A stretch of 64,000 bases of DNA from Trichostrongylus colubriformis (Eukaryota > Nematoda > Chromadorea > Rhabditida > Trichostrongylidae), in contig OZ022258.1 of NCBI GenBank assembly GCA_963978905.1, positions 31,004,716 through 31,068,715 on the forward strand, given 5' to 3'. Of this stretch, positions 10,871-24,800 are shown in pieces. A program made the position numbers and the translations under genes. A model generated the notes under the pieces. It saw nothing but the letters and a program-made list of their open reading frames with translations, did no database searches and had not been told where the DNA came from. The number at the start of each line of letters is the position of its first letter. Positions within the stretch are counted from its first letter, which is position 1.

Positions 10871-13800
10871 TCTGGAAACGTTTTGAACTTCACTATATCT
10901 TTGAAAAGAAACTGGCGTTCAGAAGGAAACCAGTCGAAAAATTTCTTGTGAAGTTGCTAGACTTTCCCATGATTCCTTGGATAAATGATCCATTGTGTTT
11001 ATTTTGCCTTCAGTACACATGTCTACCCTTAGAAGACCAACGGTATTGCGACTGACTTTGGCTAGCCTCGCTGAAAAATGCTCCATGCATGACTATTTCA
11101 TTTACAATCTCAGTGAAAACAAACGCTATTCCGGTCCACGTAGAGGCTCGCTAGTACCACTTTACGTGCTTGTAATCGTATAAAGATATGAGAGGAAACC
11201 ATGGCAGCTAATTCATTATTTTCATTCCATAATCTCTCATCTATTCATACACGCTGTTCTCGGGTAGACACTGTTCTTCATGACTAATCGGTGAGTTCTG
11301 GAGATCCTTTGTACGTGGATTCCGTGCTAGCGGAACAACGAAAGAGCTACAAGCACTGGTCGGCTCCATTGTGGATAGCGAGATGCAGAGGTTTCCATCG
11401 ACAATCGGCAGGCCGAAGGGTACACTATTCCCGCGGTCTTCTTGACAGTGAACCGTGAACAAGATTTCAAGTATCGACCTCACACCACAGCATAAGTTGT
11501 GCGCACTTGGTTGCAGAAGCTTGACATCTTGTCACAGTCCTTCCAAGAAACCAAAGGAACAGCGTGCCCTTTGACTTTGTTTATAATTTGCATTGTGTTC
11601 TTCTTATCCCAATTTAGTTTTTTCCGGCACACAGCAGCTTCATAATTTATTCATTATTTCCTGCATGTTTTCTAGCAAATTTTTTCTTGATACATTAAAC
11701 TTTTCTTGATTCTTTCATCCTTCCAACACGTTTCTATTCGGTCATACCTGCTCCTTTTCCATTTTTCTATTACCGACTTTTTCATTACTCTCATCTTTGT
11801 TTCGACTACTTCATCTCACTGATAAGCATCAGGCTAGATGAAAAACAGCGGTGCCTATGAGATAGAGGCGAAAGGAAGCATTCTCCAGCTTCTTGACTAT
11901 TTGTACAAACAACATCTGCATTTCATGTTTTTCTTCGCCTACAACGTGGATCGGTGGAACGCCTATCCGGACCTATCGCTGAAATTCTAAAAAATGCCAG
12001 TCGCTGATTGTGAAACACTCGCTGCAGCCGAGGCAGAGACGTTAGAATGTTTGTTCTGCTACACGACTTTTGTTGCCTTATTTCCACCTGTGCACGTAAC
12101 TGCATGGAGTGGATTTTGTACTTCTACTATCTCACAAACAGCGTCTCTTTCGCCTAGCAGCAGCGCGAATCTGATCAACACAACTTATTCGTGACGACAC
12201 TATTACCATAAACCCCCGAATGTAGTTTATCAAACGTTGAACGACGACAACAGGTGTGCATCGGCGTGTAGCCCGTACCACTCTAACCACTGTACCTTCC
12301 ATCATCTCGCATTTGCATTTCGCAGCTCTATTTCTTGCATGCTTTACATGTATATCTTCGCGTAGCCTTTCTGCAGTAATTGGGTCTCACTCGATTGATT
12401 AAAATGGACTCCAAAAAATGTAAACTTACCAAGAACTCAAACGGATGAGTAGTTGAGAGGAGGAGCGGGCAATGTCAAGACCGGGCAATCAGCTGGTCAT
12501 ATGTAGCTGACCACCAATCGAATGCTTGTTGTCGTCATGCGAGGTGGTCGCTCGACAGTCTATATATATTGCAGCGTTACTATTCGCACCGTAGATCACC
12601 TGTGCGTATTTGAAGTGAGCTAGTGTTTTCATGTTTCAAACCCCTGAAAGAGTGACGTCCTCAAAAGGGACCCTCTGTCTTCCAGGTGGAACGAAAATGT
12701 CTACACCCATTTAAAGAACATAGCGTCATGCGAGGTTCCTAGTGATACATTTAAATCTATATTAATCTATATTACAACACTGATACACTTTTCTAACAGG
12801 AGCAATTTTCTGATTTGATCAAGCACAGAGAGGCGACTTCTTTCTGATGACTTCCTCATCTCCTGCTTTTACACCTATTAGTTCTGCCTGCAATTTTCTC
12901 AGCTCTTCACAATGGCTGGCTGCAATAAGCATCATTCCTTTCAGGTCGCAGTAGTAAAGATAAAAGATTAATCACATTGCTTGATCCACTACAAGTGAAT
13001 TTTCGGGTGAGTTATTCAAACGAAAACTTAGGGTTTGAAAAGACATACTCATATGCGGCGAAGCTCCCTGTAGAACATGCGACCCACAGATTAAGAAGAG
13101 GTTTTTCACATTAAGAAGGCACAGAGATCGTTTTTAAAAGGCTCCACGTTTCTTATTGTGGTCATCCTCCAACGTTCATCAGTCACTGGCTCAGAGTGGA
13201 GTGAACGATACCGCAGAATTACACTTCCGCTGCATTCAAGGCTTCTCTGCCTACGCTGCCGATCAACACCTGGGCCTCGAGCGCAAGCGCCTTTGAGCTG
13301 ACGATGAGCTGTTTCATTGTCCTGTTGTTTTAAGTTTTGAATACACCAATTTACCTGGTGGCTGTATCACTGCAAAACTGCAAATGCGGCAGTTTTTGAA
13401 AAATGAAGATAAATCCGCCTAGCGCATTAATTTGGTGATTATGTTGTGAACAATTTGTAGGTGCCGTATTATCAATATATACATACGTATAAGATTGGTG
13501 CATGAGTCCTGCCGTGTTACTTTCAGACTTCTACTGCTCCACAGCTCTTAAATATATATGTACAAGCAGTATAGTCGACAATGTTTTCTTCCTCTAACCG
13601 CCAGTACTTGATTGACTGCTCAATGCTCTCTGTCCAGAAGTTCACAAGCCACGATTTTAGAAATCTATGGATACACTATTAAAGTGCAGCCACTCAATTA
13701 AACCTATTTTTCATGTAACGCTCAAGGCTCTGTTTGAGTAGCATTTGGAACATTCTCTGTGCTATCTCAACTTCAGAACTCAGCTCTACCTCTCCAGCAT

Positions 13801-14214
13801 GCTCGTATACGGTACCATGTTAAAAAAGAGATTGGCTTTTTTGGAAGCAAATCTTAGCTAGTATGAGGAGGGGTTCAGCACAAAGCGTATTAGTTGAAAC
13901 ATTATCGGTTGATATGACTCTAGTTGTGGCATTTTTGGGAAAATGTGGTGCAAACTACTCTGCCAATAATGTACCTTCCCATGGTCAACAGAGGCATCCT
14001 GCTTTCATTTCCAATTATAATCTCTCTGCCAATGAAGGACATCATAAAGGAGTTGGTAGCTACTAACTTTGTCTTGTCTGACTTGCTCAAACGACAGGCT
14101 ACCCGAACTGCTCATAGTGTCTCGGAGCAATAAAAATTTGGTAGATCCCGATTGTCGCACGGGTGGAGCAAGTTTTTCTTTTATGTGAATCATGATGATA
14201 TTCGGATTAGCTTT
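10871..14214. other. 3.3 kb without an assignable gene
   Basis: I see only weak signals. There is a 50-codon + ORF at 11838-11989 (ending in YNVDRWNAYPDLSLKF), and a coding-like + frame near 13190-13305. A strong TATATATATT run lies near 12562, and a tRNA-like A-box on the - strand near 12255-12290 has no convincing partner stem. None of these forms a supported gene model. Confidence 0.3.
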
Positions 14215-14700
14215 CAAATCTTCGAGGAAATCAGGGTGCAGAGGCTTAGCGCATGGCCACCGAATCGCGGGGTTCGCTGTTTTTGCCAGACGTCACCATT
14301 TGTTTCTTTCCAAGGCAGGTGAGATCGCTTTCATGAGGTCCCTTCATCTTCTCTTTGGAGCTCCAAGTAATCACTTTCTTGCCATCGCTGCCGCTTCTTC
14401 CTTAAGTTCAGCTGCGAGAACGTTTGCATGGTCGCTCTCACGTGCTCATTCTTGACCTTGTCCATCCGTGTTCCGGCAGCCACATGCCCATTTAACATTC
14501 TAATTTCATCACAAAACTAGCCGCTAGCCGCCGCGTGCGGCTGCTCTTCGTGCCTCCTTCTCATGGGCCAGTATATACTACCGTACAGAAATGCAGGTCT
14601 TACCACTAGTCGGTTAACATTATCCTTGAACGTCCTGGAACATCGTCGATCGCAGAGGATTTCAGAGGACTTCCTACATTTTATCTATGCTGCTCCTTTT
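14215..14700 (-). pseudogene. RTE-type LINE fragment, 3' part of ORF2
   Basis: On the - strand, pieces align with the C-terminal RTE region at 38396-38900: NEHVRA.MQT, the K(R/K)RW and RDLMK stretches, and ERNKW.RL.KTANPA, matching the DRRKW..L.RTADPA block of the intact copy. The nucleotide run ATCGTCGATCGCAGAGGATT near 14641-14660 nearly matches 38857-38876. Several stops and shifts are present. It is a 5'-truncated, decayed insertion. Confidence 0.7.
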
Positions 14701-16595
14701 GAAAAAATGCATCCTCATTGAAAAATTTCTCTCTGCTGATATCATATAACAAATCGTCTGCTATTATCATATCGTCATAGGAATAGTCTAAGCGTATTTA
14801 CCTCTGTTCACCTCTAACCTCCAATCACTCCACTTCTATCCACTATGCTCCTCATGGCCGGTTTTCAATCGATTACTCTCGACTAAATGGTTTCGTTCCT
14901 CACAGCTAGAAGAGAACTCCACTTTTCGAGGTTCTCCAGACCGTATTGGTGGACAACGACGCCATTCTTCTACCGTTTTCAAGCTATAATACCATTCTGC
15001 GTTAGTCTCTACATGTTTAATTCAGAATCATACAGATCTCTTCGATAAACCGTCCGTAAGAATCCAGAGCTAATAAAAAACAAATAAATAAACTAACTGA
15101 TGTCAAACGATTCGAATACAGAAGCCTCTTCTTGCGTACAGCAGCTCAACCCAGCCTTGATTTAATTGAAACCTGAAAGACATTTAACAAATTCAGTTAG
15201 GAATACACGAACGAGAGCTCCCACACTTCTTTTCTGACACTTACTTACTGGGGAATTCTAGATGTAGGAACCTTTTCTATATTTTCTTTCAAAATATGAA
15301 GTTTGTGACCATATCTAAGTATAGTTTTAGGAATTCCCCTGTCCTACACGAGACATAGTGTGTTCAATAGTCGGATGTGTTCGAATGCGATCGATTTCTA
15401 TACCAACGAAGTGCTAGGTCCAACCCACAAAAATTGGCCAACCCTTAATTAAGAAACTGTATCTCGCGTCCACAGAGAAGAAAATAGAGTTAGAACCCTC
15501 GCTGCCTTGCCCTCTTCTGAGCACTCGTTCCCTGATTTTTGATGGGTCGTGTTTTTGTTTCACGAGTTTGATTTATCAGCTGGAATCCGATGATTTCTTC
15601 AACATCTTCGAATGTAGACCCACAACTGTTCGGAGCCAATCCACTGAAAAAGTGATCAAACGATACGAAGCGGTCCTGATGATAAGTAGAAATGAGGATA
15701 CAACTTAAACCGAATAAAACAGTTTTTTCTAGAAAAATAACTTTCGTAATGTTGTTGGCTGGACCCCTTTACATGGACTCTAAAATCAATCCCATTCGGA
15801 ATCAAAGTAAAAGCAGAATAAGTCTTAAGTAGAACAGAAGGACTTCCCCTTACGATTAAGAAGTGATGCCAAGTGAAGGGGCTGACAGAGAATACTTCAA
15901 TTCAAACCCGAACGCTTACGAGAAATCCATTTCGGAGGACATGCCGCTACGTCTATGTAGGCGATTGCAGAAACGTTTTGAAGGTGACGAAGCTGTGCGA
16001 TCGACTGATTTCATACCGACAGAATTTGTATAGCTTTCTTGAGTTCTGCTGGTCTGGATAAGTTCTGTCGCCTTGACATAGCATTTAGCCGCCTGGAAGT
16101 CGATGCAGATTCCGACATATCTAAAATTTGAATGTCTGTACCGTAGATGAACAAATCCTTCTGATGGCATGATGATGAAACTATCGGTTTATGGGAAAAA
16201 TTCCCATACGGAAAAACGGCATTATTTATGGATTGCCCCAAAACAGCATGCCTTCAAGACCAAGACACTAATTGGCTTCCTTCCAGATCCCTTCACCGGT
16301 ATGCACTTGTTCAAGCAGTGAAGGTTACTTGAAGATGAAAAGTGAGTGTTTGCCGTTTGAAAAACTGCTATGTATACCATTTCAGATATAGGTTTATGCA
16401 ATGAACTGATGACAAGATATTTTCTTCCGTGATTGGTCCGGACTTCTTCGCCGACTTAAACTAATATCGGTTACTCATTCCTATATCTACGAATAATTCT
16501 TTCGGAAGGCACTGAGCGATGGCTCATCAGATTATTCACTATAGTCGTTGGCTATTACATATATGGATATATGACGATTTACAGAAATGCATGTG
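14701..16595. other. 1.9 kb without an assignable gene
   Basis: Only short, unconvincing ORFs occur on both strands. I see no clear terminal repeats, RNA gene or splice-bounded exon. Confidence 0.35.
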
Positions 16596-16604
16596 ATGTG
16601 CACC

Positions 16605-17595
16605 ACAAGATTATAGGTTTCCGACGCGGCGCTTGATTACAGTACCCTGTCGTCAGATTACATACAAACGCGCACGCACACACATGTTGTATTATAGCCG
16701 CGTCAGTGTGCAGTGAACTGCTAGTTTTTTTTCGTGGTTTAACTTTATTGTTTTTTCAGTGGTTTAACTCCTTTTTATTCTTTTCGTGCTCCTTATTGTT
16801 ATTTAGTGCGTTTGCGTTGGTATCATATAGAAAGAAAGGGGTCCAGGATTGTAAAACTGGAAGAACAAGGCACTTTGGCGTGTTGCAGGACCTAATCAGA
16901 TCCAACTCCAGGCAATCCTCTAAGACAGGCTTTCAAGTATCAGCTCAAGAAGATTTAGTGGTTCGGGGCCGTTGGGGCTTCTGTGAACCTCATGCTCAAA
17001 GTCGAAGTGTTTCTAGCTGCTCATTTGATTGTAAGTCAATGAGAATGTCTTCAATTCCTTCCTTAGAAAAACTGGACATTCGCATTTCGTTTTCCAAGCT
17101 GATCGACTAATGCGACTTGTTACTGGGGAAGCTTACAATAAATTACCTTACACAGAGATTACAATCACAACACCTACAGCGCAAACACACAAAATAACGA
17201 TGAGGAGCACGAACAGAACAAAAACGAGCAAAACGTATAACTCAGACAAAGCAAAAACCCTGGAAAACACTAGCAGTTTGAGGAGAATCATATGTTCCCT
17301 TTCCGGCGCAGCGCAAACACACCAAATAACAGTAAGGAGCACGAAAAGAGTAAAAACGAACAAAGAAATAAAACTAAAGAATAAAAGAACAGACAGAGAA
17401 AGTAAAACCTCTCAAAAGACGAGCAGTTCATTGCATACAGACGCGTAAATCAACTAGTGATTCTTGGTTATTTTCGGAAATCAACTAGATATTTTATAGT
17501 TACTGTAATGCAGCATGTGTGTGCGTGCGCGATTGCATTTAATCTGACTACAGGGTACTGTAATCAAGCGCCGCGTCGGAAACTTATAATCTTGT
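16605..17595. mobile_element. 991-bp MULE-like fold-back element with 9-bp target duplication
   Basis: The termini are long inverted repeats: ACAAGATTATAGGTTTCCGA at the left and its near-complement ending TATAATCTTGT at the right. Both sides are flanked by the identical 9-mer ATGTGCACC (16596-16604 and 17596-17604). A 9-bp duplication with long terminal repeats is the Mutator-like (MULE) signature. The arms extend about 200 bp (shared CGCGGCGCTTGATTACAGTA, TGCGTGCGCG and CGTGCTCCTTA(T/C)TGTTATTT). The interior holds a partly duplicated segment (GCGCAAACACAC...GGAGCACGAA at about 17178 and 17311). The ORFs within are repeat-derived and show no transposase motifs. Confidence 0.8.
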
Positions 17596-17604
17596 ATGTG
17601 CACC

Positions 17605-18640
17605 ACGATATCAGACAACTAGCCAAGACCCATATTATGCGCGACGCGTTGGGGGGCGAATCACGGGGCAAGTTGCGATCAAGACGGGTGAGTGCCCTTG
17701 CGACTGCAGGCGGGAGAGTCGGCTGCGCGGATCCTGCACTGACCTCAGCTGCCATGCGGATTCCTGCGGTCCTGACCCGAAGATGCCCCGAATTCCAAGA
17801 CGACCTCTGCGGAGACCTTCCTGCGTGCCAACCTAACCGACAGCGGCGAATTCTCCTACCCACAATAACTCCCACACCAACAGTCTTGTGTATTCTTTGC
17901 ATTTGCGTTGCTTGTTAACAAAATCAATCAATACTCATCGAAAGAAAGAGCAACTCAGTAAAACACAAGTGATGTGGAAAATGTTCGCACGTTGAACGTG
18001 CTGTCCGTACACTAAAAACGGAGGAAAACACCAATTTCTTTGACGTTAAGAATTCTGCGTGTTACTCAAATTATTAATGACACAATTAAGCAAGAAGCAT
18101 CCTAATTTACTTCCTAGACCTAAGGGTCGACGCCCTGCCTAACCTACGGGGCTTGACACTCCGAAGTCCTCTTGACCATGGTCAGACACGTTGTCGTGGG
18201 CCTGCGCCACTACCGCTCACGTCCTACCCTGGCGGCATACCTGCGACCGTCCTTCCATCCTCGTCGAGTGTGTCGTCCCTGCTCACGAAAGGGGTAGCTG
18301 CGCGAAAACCACATCCGTCCAGTCCCGTCCAGTGCGAAGATACCAACCAATTCCCCTGCTATAGGGCCCATGGGTGGCGTTCGGTTTGTCGGCGGTTACT
18401 GTATTGTGCGCGGTGAGACCCCAGAGCGGACACTAGCGATGGTCCTTGCTTAACGAGCGGCCCTTTGGAGTTGACTGCGCGTATGACGAGACGTCAGGGC
18501 CGTGCGGGAACCAGAACAGAGAAGAAGTTGCACGAAGGTTGCGGCACATAGTCTCGCGCTGTTCTATTATTCCAGAAAATATCAGAGTCGATTCCTCAGT
18601 AACATAGCAGAAAAACCTTGCCACAAATGTTCATTTTCAG
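17605..18640. other. GC-rich region upstream of the ENPP-like exons
   Basis: Two GC-rich islands (about 17635-17870 and 18125-18480) stand out from the AT-rich surroundings. The first shares a loose similarity with 47930-48110, both ending near TTCTTTG..TT(T)GCGTT. Upstream exons or the promoter of the ENPP-like gene may lie here, because its first visible exon has no initiator codon, but I cannot place them. Confidence 0.35.
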
Positions 18641-18857
18641 TGAAGTGTATAGAGAAGGTGTCTCGCAGAAACCTACTGCTCATTTCTGGAACTCTCATTG
18701 TCATCGTTGTTCTGCTAGTAGCAGCAACCATAATTTTGATCATACTGGCAGCGAGGAGCTGGGCTTCGTTGGAAGGCCGAAAAACAACTGAGGAATCTAC
18801 GGCAGATGCCTCATTATGGAGCAGAGCAAATTGCTCGCGGACATGCGGCAGACCGGA
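18641..18857 (+). CDS. ENPP-like exon 1 seen (transmembrane anchor)
   Basis: The exon follows the acceptor TTCATTTTCAG and ends at a GTGAGC donor. It encodes a short basic stretch (SRRN), a 25-residue hydrophobic span (LISGTLIVIVVLLVAATIIL is its core) and a linker with NCSRTCG. Basic residues before the span fit a type II signal anchor. There is no in-frame Met before the span, so an upstream exon should supply the start. The following intron is 58 bp. Confidence 0.75.
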
Positions 18858-21800
18858 GTGAGCTTGCAAGCTCTATCACTGAACGAGTGTATTTCGCAAA
18901 ATTATTAGATTTCAGGTATGAAGTTCCACATTATCCTCTCGTCATAATTTCGTTGAATGGATTCGCCAGACATCTTTTGGAGCATGATCTTCAGTCAATG
19001 AGAAAAATTGCCAAGTGTGGAGTCAGAACTCAGGTGAACGAACGAAATAAGAACAATTATCGAAAAAAGTAATTCAGCAAGAGATACAGTATATGTCCAT
19101 ATAACATCTTAACCTTTTCCTTATCGATAACGAAGAACGATATCAAACGCGTACCTTGCCCTTTCTTCAGTCATTGTATCCTTGCTTCGCGGCTGAGAAT
19201 TTTACAAACAGTATGGCGATTGTAACAGGCCTGTATCCAGGATCACAAGGTAAATGAAATTCCATATATTGATTGTAATGATAGCTGCTGTCTGAATAGA
19301 TGCACACAACAGTGCCCTCTACATTTCACGAAATTCTCGTTTTCACAACTGATATTTGATTTCGAAAATATCTCAGTCATACGTCGCCATCACTCTGTTG
19401 TATAATACTTGCCTTCAAACCATGTCTATTATCTCTGAAAATTTCGTATAGGACTCTAGAAAGCATTCAGGAATGTCGCTTTAAAATTCGCTGCCTTGGC
19501 ACAACAAGATTTTGACCCAAGTTCTGAACTCGTCCACCAACGTTCAACACTATCCCATTGGAAATATTCTTCAAACAGAGCAATAAGCTGTGGCCAGACG
19601 GTGTAGTGTAGGTGAGAAGGGAGTTCAAAACAACATTTACCACAAGATTTTTGTAGGCCGCCGTCTTCGCTGCATCACACCGCGCGTGGCTTTGAGGCAC
19701 AGTTCACGATAGTATGAGTATCCTGGCTTCATTTCTGACTGAATAGCCTCTTCCACAACCGGAAAGTGTGTGCCATCATCGTAGCGCGGGGGCGAGTGTG
19801 GCCCGTAAATGAGATCGTGGTCACCGTCTCAAGGTGGCTCACACCTATATCTTCGATCAAGCCAGTGGGGCAGACGTGGTGGCATCTACCTGCATAAGAT
19901 GCATGATGTCGTCTGCGATACGAAAGTGTTGATATTGTCACGTGAAAACTTTCCGATTAGTTGCTTGTAGGCTGCAAATTCGTCGAAGTCAAAGGTCAGG
20001 AACACCGCTCCACCTTTTTAGAAATATTCCCTGTTTTTTCTTCGCATTTGCATTCCACAGCACATCCAGAGTCTTTGTGGAATGCGACGAGGAAAGAGGA
20101 AAACGAAAGTTATCGTAAACTGTGCCTTGGAGGATGATGAAGGAATTTTTGCTAGCACATCCCTGAACAGCAAATGCTGACGGAAGGCCTTATCCCTATA
20201 TACTTAATCGGATTACAACAGCTAAAAATAAGTATCTCACCAGCCCATCAGATAGGCATCAGCTCGCTACATAGTGAACGCAATCAATCCATCGTTCGGG
20301 GTAATAATGTCGTCTCACTTTTTCCTCTGTCTTTTGTTATACCTTGATAAGGATCCTTGGCCCCACAGAAGCTAATTCTCAAGTTTTGCAGCAAGAAGGG
20401 CACATGTTCACCTCTGTATGCGACTAACCGTAGAAATGGTGCAACACCCATCAGTAACTCTTCCAGAAGGGCCACAAGAGTCTGTAAATAGTCGAGACGG
20501 TGGAACCTGAATTCTCTCCTGGGATCGTAATGAGGTGGAAGGCTCCCAAAAAAAGTTGCGCATCTAAGCATTTTGGAGGAATTTTGAAGAGTCTATCTGC
20601 ACACCCAGTCGTATATTTTTGCCTGAGCCTCGGTGGGGGGCAGAGGCGTTTCTTCCCCCTTCTAACCTTAGACATAGATAATGTCCATAGCGGAATGCCT
20701 CTCCCCCCTCTCATTGCGGAAGCACCTTCTCTCCAATTCAAATTGTGAAACACTTACCATACTCAGCATGAAGGAGTTCTTTGAGACATCACTTGCATTA
20801 GCTTATGCATCATTTCTCAGGTGTTCGCTAGATACGACGTTAATTTTTGTTCTCGTAAACGCGCTCTCGATCCTGGTTCTGTCCCTGCTTCCTTATGAGG
20901 GCCTTCTTATGGAACGCTGCATACTTGAACTTGAAAATTTCAGGATCGTATCAGTTGAGGGATGATCCAGATTCACTACAAGTGGAACCGGTATTTTTTA
21001 CTAGTGAAAACCATTTGAAACCTGGTACACCTGTATATTTCAAACTTTTCTAGATATGGTCCGCCTATAAGAGGCAAACTGGGGGCCGAGCAGCCGTGCA
21101 TTCTTGGCCGATGGGCCATCACGTGGATATCGGTAGGTAAGAATCAAGAAAGCATCAAGGCAATTTTCCAGCGCTTTAAACAGATCAATAGCTTTAATGA
21201 GCAGAACGCCTGTTCGATTTGTGGTCACTTCATCGAAAAGCAGTTTCCGCACAGCGAAATTAGTTGCTTTCATAATTTTTTTTTGCAACGAGCAAACGCA
21301 ACAATGGGAGCAATATTTACGATGTAGTGAAGTTCATGCAGTGCAATGGAGTCTGCAAAAATGAGTACAAAATTCCCAACCAAAGCTATACGCAAAATAG
21401 TGACTGTTCCAGCAAGAATCTGATTGTGAGGTGAGAGAAGAAGTCTAAGAGTAGAGGATCTTGTATGTTAGCTGTCAAAGTTTGCGAACGGTTTAGCTAA
21501 AGGAGGCGGCTGTCGTGCTATAATACTCGCCTTGCGCAGCAGTCTAAGCGTCAAAATGGTGCCCATTTGATGGGCCATTAAGCAGAGAGGGAAGCGCGAT
21601 CATTTGACTTTTGTCATTACTCTTATCATTGACCGGACAAAGAGCCCGAAGAGTTGTAATGCTGTGCTTAGAAATGGGTTTTGGGTAGCTGAAACTATCA
21701 TTGCAATGTACATGTTCTTCTGCAATGTCTTGAGACTTTCTGAGTGACATACATTTAAGTTCAGAAATTAACTTAAAGAGGAAGGTTATTTTTACAGAAC

Positions 21801-24800
21801 CTATCGACTACTTTGAGTCCTCCAATGGGCACACTCGTTCCTTGAAAGAGCAACTAGATCAGGTTGGGTACGCTCTCATATCATTCACTATGTATATCTT
21901 GGGTCTAAATACACGGACGAACTTTTTGCACCGCTTTGTTGGGGAGTATAATGTTATCACGGAATTTTGACTTCTTTGGTAAGGGAAGAAATTGCAGGTG
22001 CCACTTTTTACGTGAGGTATTCTTCATCCTTTGTCTCTGCCGCATAACTTGCATGACTTTTATGCATTTTCCATCATTAAAGGACCAGCTGTGGGTGCAT
22101 ATATACGAACCCATAAGGAGTCAACGAAAGTGTCAGATTCTGTTCCACATGCTCAGCGCAACATGTACCCTAGCTGGAAGACGTTGCAAAGATTGAGTTC
22201 GCTAGTTTAGGTGATGCAATGGCTTGTAATGCCTTCGTCGGCTCGTCCAGGTTTGATTTTAGTTAGCAATGACGAGCTAGTGAGCACACTCCAAAAGGAT
22301 GCATCAGATAAAGCGGTGAGATTTCGTCTTCTTCAAAGAAACACACTCGAGTCAAGATAGCCTACGGATAGACTATCACTTAATGTTACATAACTTGCGC
22401 ACTACGAATGAGTATTGGTGGCGTCACCACACTCTAGTCGGGTTACATCACACGGGAATGCACCGGTTGCGCTCCCTTAGCGCGGAGTCCCAGAAATCGT
22501 GCACGGAAACTGAGTTTCTCTGTCACCCATATATGGTGTAGTTGTGAAGGTGTCTAATAAGGGCCACACGCAAAATTTCACGCGATAAAGTGGGAATCGG
22601 CTAAGATACAGCTACGCGAATGGTGGCCGAGGGATTGCCTCCCCAGAGCAAATGCCGCTCCGTCGTTCGCCGCGGTCGCAGACGCATGGTGGAGACAGAG
22701 AAATCACATGAAAATCCCACTCTTTGTCTCTGATCGAGGTGGACGACAGGGCGGGCATTTACTCTGAGGCCTCGCCCTTCGGCCAGCACTTTGAGGAGCT
22801 GTATCTTTGTGGGATGCACACTTTTTTCGCGTGAAGCTTTGCATGCTGCTCTTATTAGGCAACTACACCATAAATACAGTAGCGCTCACAAGTCTTCGGC
22901 CAAAAGTTTTTTGTCATAACTTTTTTTCTACTTGACCAAATTTGACAAAATTTTAATATGTGATGCCTGAACCTATTGCCAACATTTCCTTCTACTTGAG
23001 TGCCGCTTGACTTGTCTGATGGTTTTTTACAAGAATTTACTACAAGACCACCTAAAAAAAGAAAAAGGCTCGGATAAGAAAAACGGCTATCTTTACAAAA
23101 ACAAAATGAGCAAACCTCAGAGAACATTATTATTTTGTAGAAAGACCACGACTTTTGATGACAGCGGCACAGCGGGACGGCATAGCGATGGCACTCCAAA
23201 AGCAAAAAATTTCATATAACCACGTAACTTACTCCTTTGAGAGCTAAAGTAGTATATTTAGTATGCAGTGTCTCCAAGTACAACATACTAAAATTTCTCT
23301 TAGATCGGTGCAGTTACAAAAAAGTTACAAGTAAAAAACCCAATAAGGTAGACCATTTCGCCGAAGACTTTTGAGCGCTACTGTATATGGGTAACAGAGA
23401 CTCAGTTTCGTGCACGATTCCATTAATTGGGAGCGGAACCATAAGCAATCCACGTAGACGCTCCTGTCAACGGAATTCAGGTGGCATGGCGGCTAAAGAC
23501 AGCCATAGGTACCATCTCTCGTTTAGTAAACGAAACCAAGACCCTTTCTGCTTTAAAAGGACATGATATTTTCTGAGTTGCAGAGAGGAAAGGTTTATAA
23601 ATTTATTTAAGTGCCGACGCAAAAGCAAGCGCAGGGTGTTTCTGCTTTACTCGCCATGTGCACTTTCACGTTGTGTTTGTGGCTGGGCTTCGAATTCCGG
23701 AACACCGCGTTAGGAAAATACCGCGACTACGTGAGAATCGTCTTGCTGTGTACTTCGTAAATTGGCTGGGCACATACTCAGCCGTGGCAGTCTTCATCAC
23801 TTGACGAGCAATCTGTCGTGCACGAGTGGTTTTTCATGTCCCAGAATTCCTGAAGTGTAAGTGAAATTTTTCTACAGCAGAAGACTGGACTTAGTGGGAA
23901 AGTTCGTTATGATCTCCAAAGCATATACCGTGCGTTGGAGCTGTGACGTCAAGAAGTTGTGGGGAATTCGGCTTTGAAATCCGGGAACCGAGACAGCCAC
24001 TTTATCCATGGCCTTGTTATTAGCCGTGGGTGATACATAAGTAGTGTCCGTATTTTTTGTTACATAGCACAGCACCCCGTAATTATCCCGTTTATGAAGC
24101 GAATATGAACAGCACTGTTGTATGGCAATATACCAAACAATATGCAGGGCGAGAATCTACATCAATAGATTCTAGACTCAACCAAACAGGGAGGAGGGTA
24201 TAAAGAGTATTAGTCAACGAACCACCTAATCTTGTAGCAATGAACCAGTCTCAACTGAAATCGTTCTGCATCCACTTTCTTTTGAAATCAAAAATGACAA
24301 CGTAAACTACGCCTAGGTCAATGTGCATCTATAGTGGCATCGTAAGAGCTACTGCACCTCTACTTTCCAAATGGGGAGGATATACTCTCGCGAGCAAAGA
24401 GAGCGAACCCCGCATAGTGGGACCATTCCTCAGTCGGTGAGCCCGCTACCAAGTAGATTCCATCACAAAGCCGTTCGCGACGGCATTGAGAAACTCCCCT
24501 CTCGATTCCGAGATAGGCCGATCTGCTTGACTTCCGTGAGCTTCAATCTTGCTAAACTTCAGACTAAAGGATCAGCTCGAACCGAAGGCAGGCCGCCGTC
24601 AATTTGGGCTCGACCAAGGTTTATGGTCCCATGCACCGCATTCGAGTACATGAGGATACACCTGGGGATACTGGTGGTGCATGTGCGCTTCACCATCCGC
24701 AGTTAGGCAACTACAATTTGCATACGGAGAGCACCTCGACTTCCATATTTCGCAAATATCTTACAATCGGCCAGATTTGTCTCTTAAAGGAACCGGAAGG

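Noticed and set aside
12230..12295. tRNA-like A-box on the - strand (GTGGTTAGAGTGGTA)
   Set aside because: No matching B-box at the right distance and no closing acceptor stem; too weak to call a tRNA or SINE.
16706..17448. ORFs of 112-134 codons inside the fold-back element at 16605-17595
   Set aside because: They overlap inverted and duplicated repeat segments and show no transposase or other protein motif.
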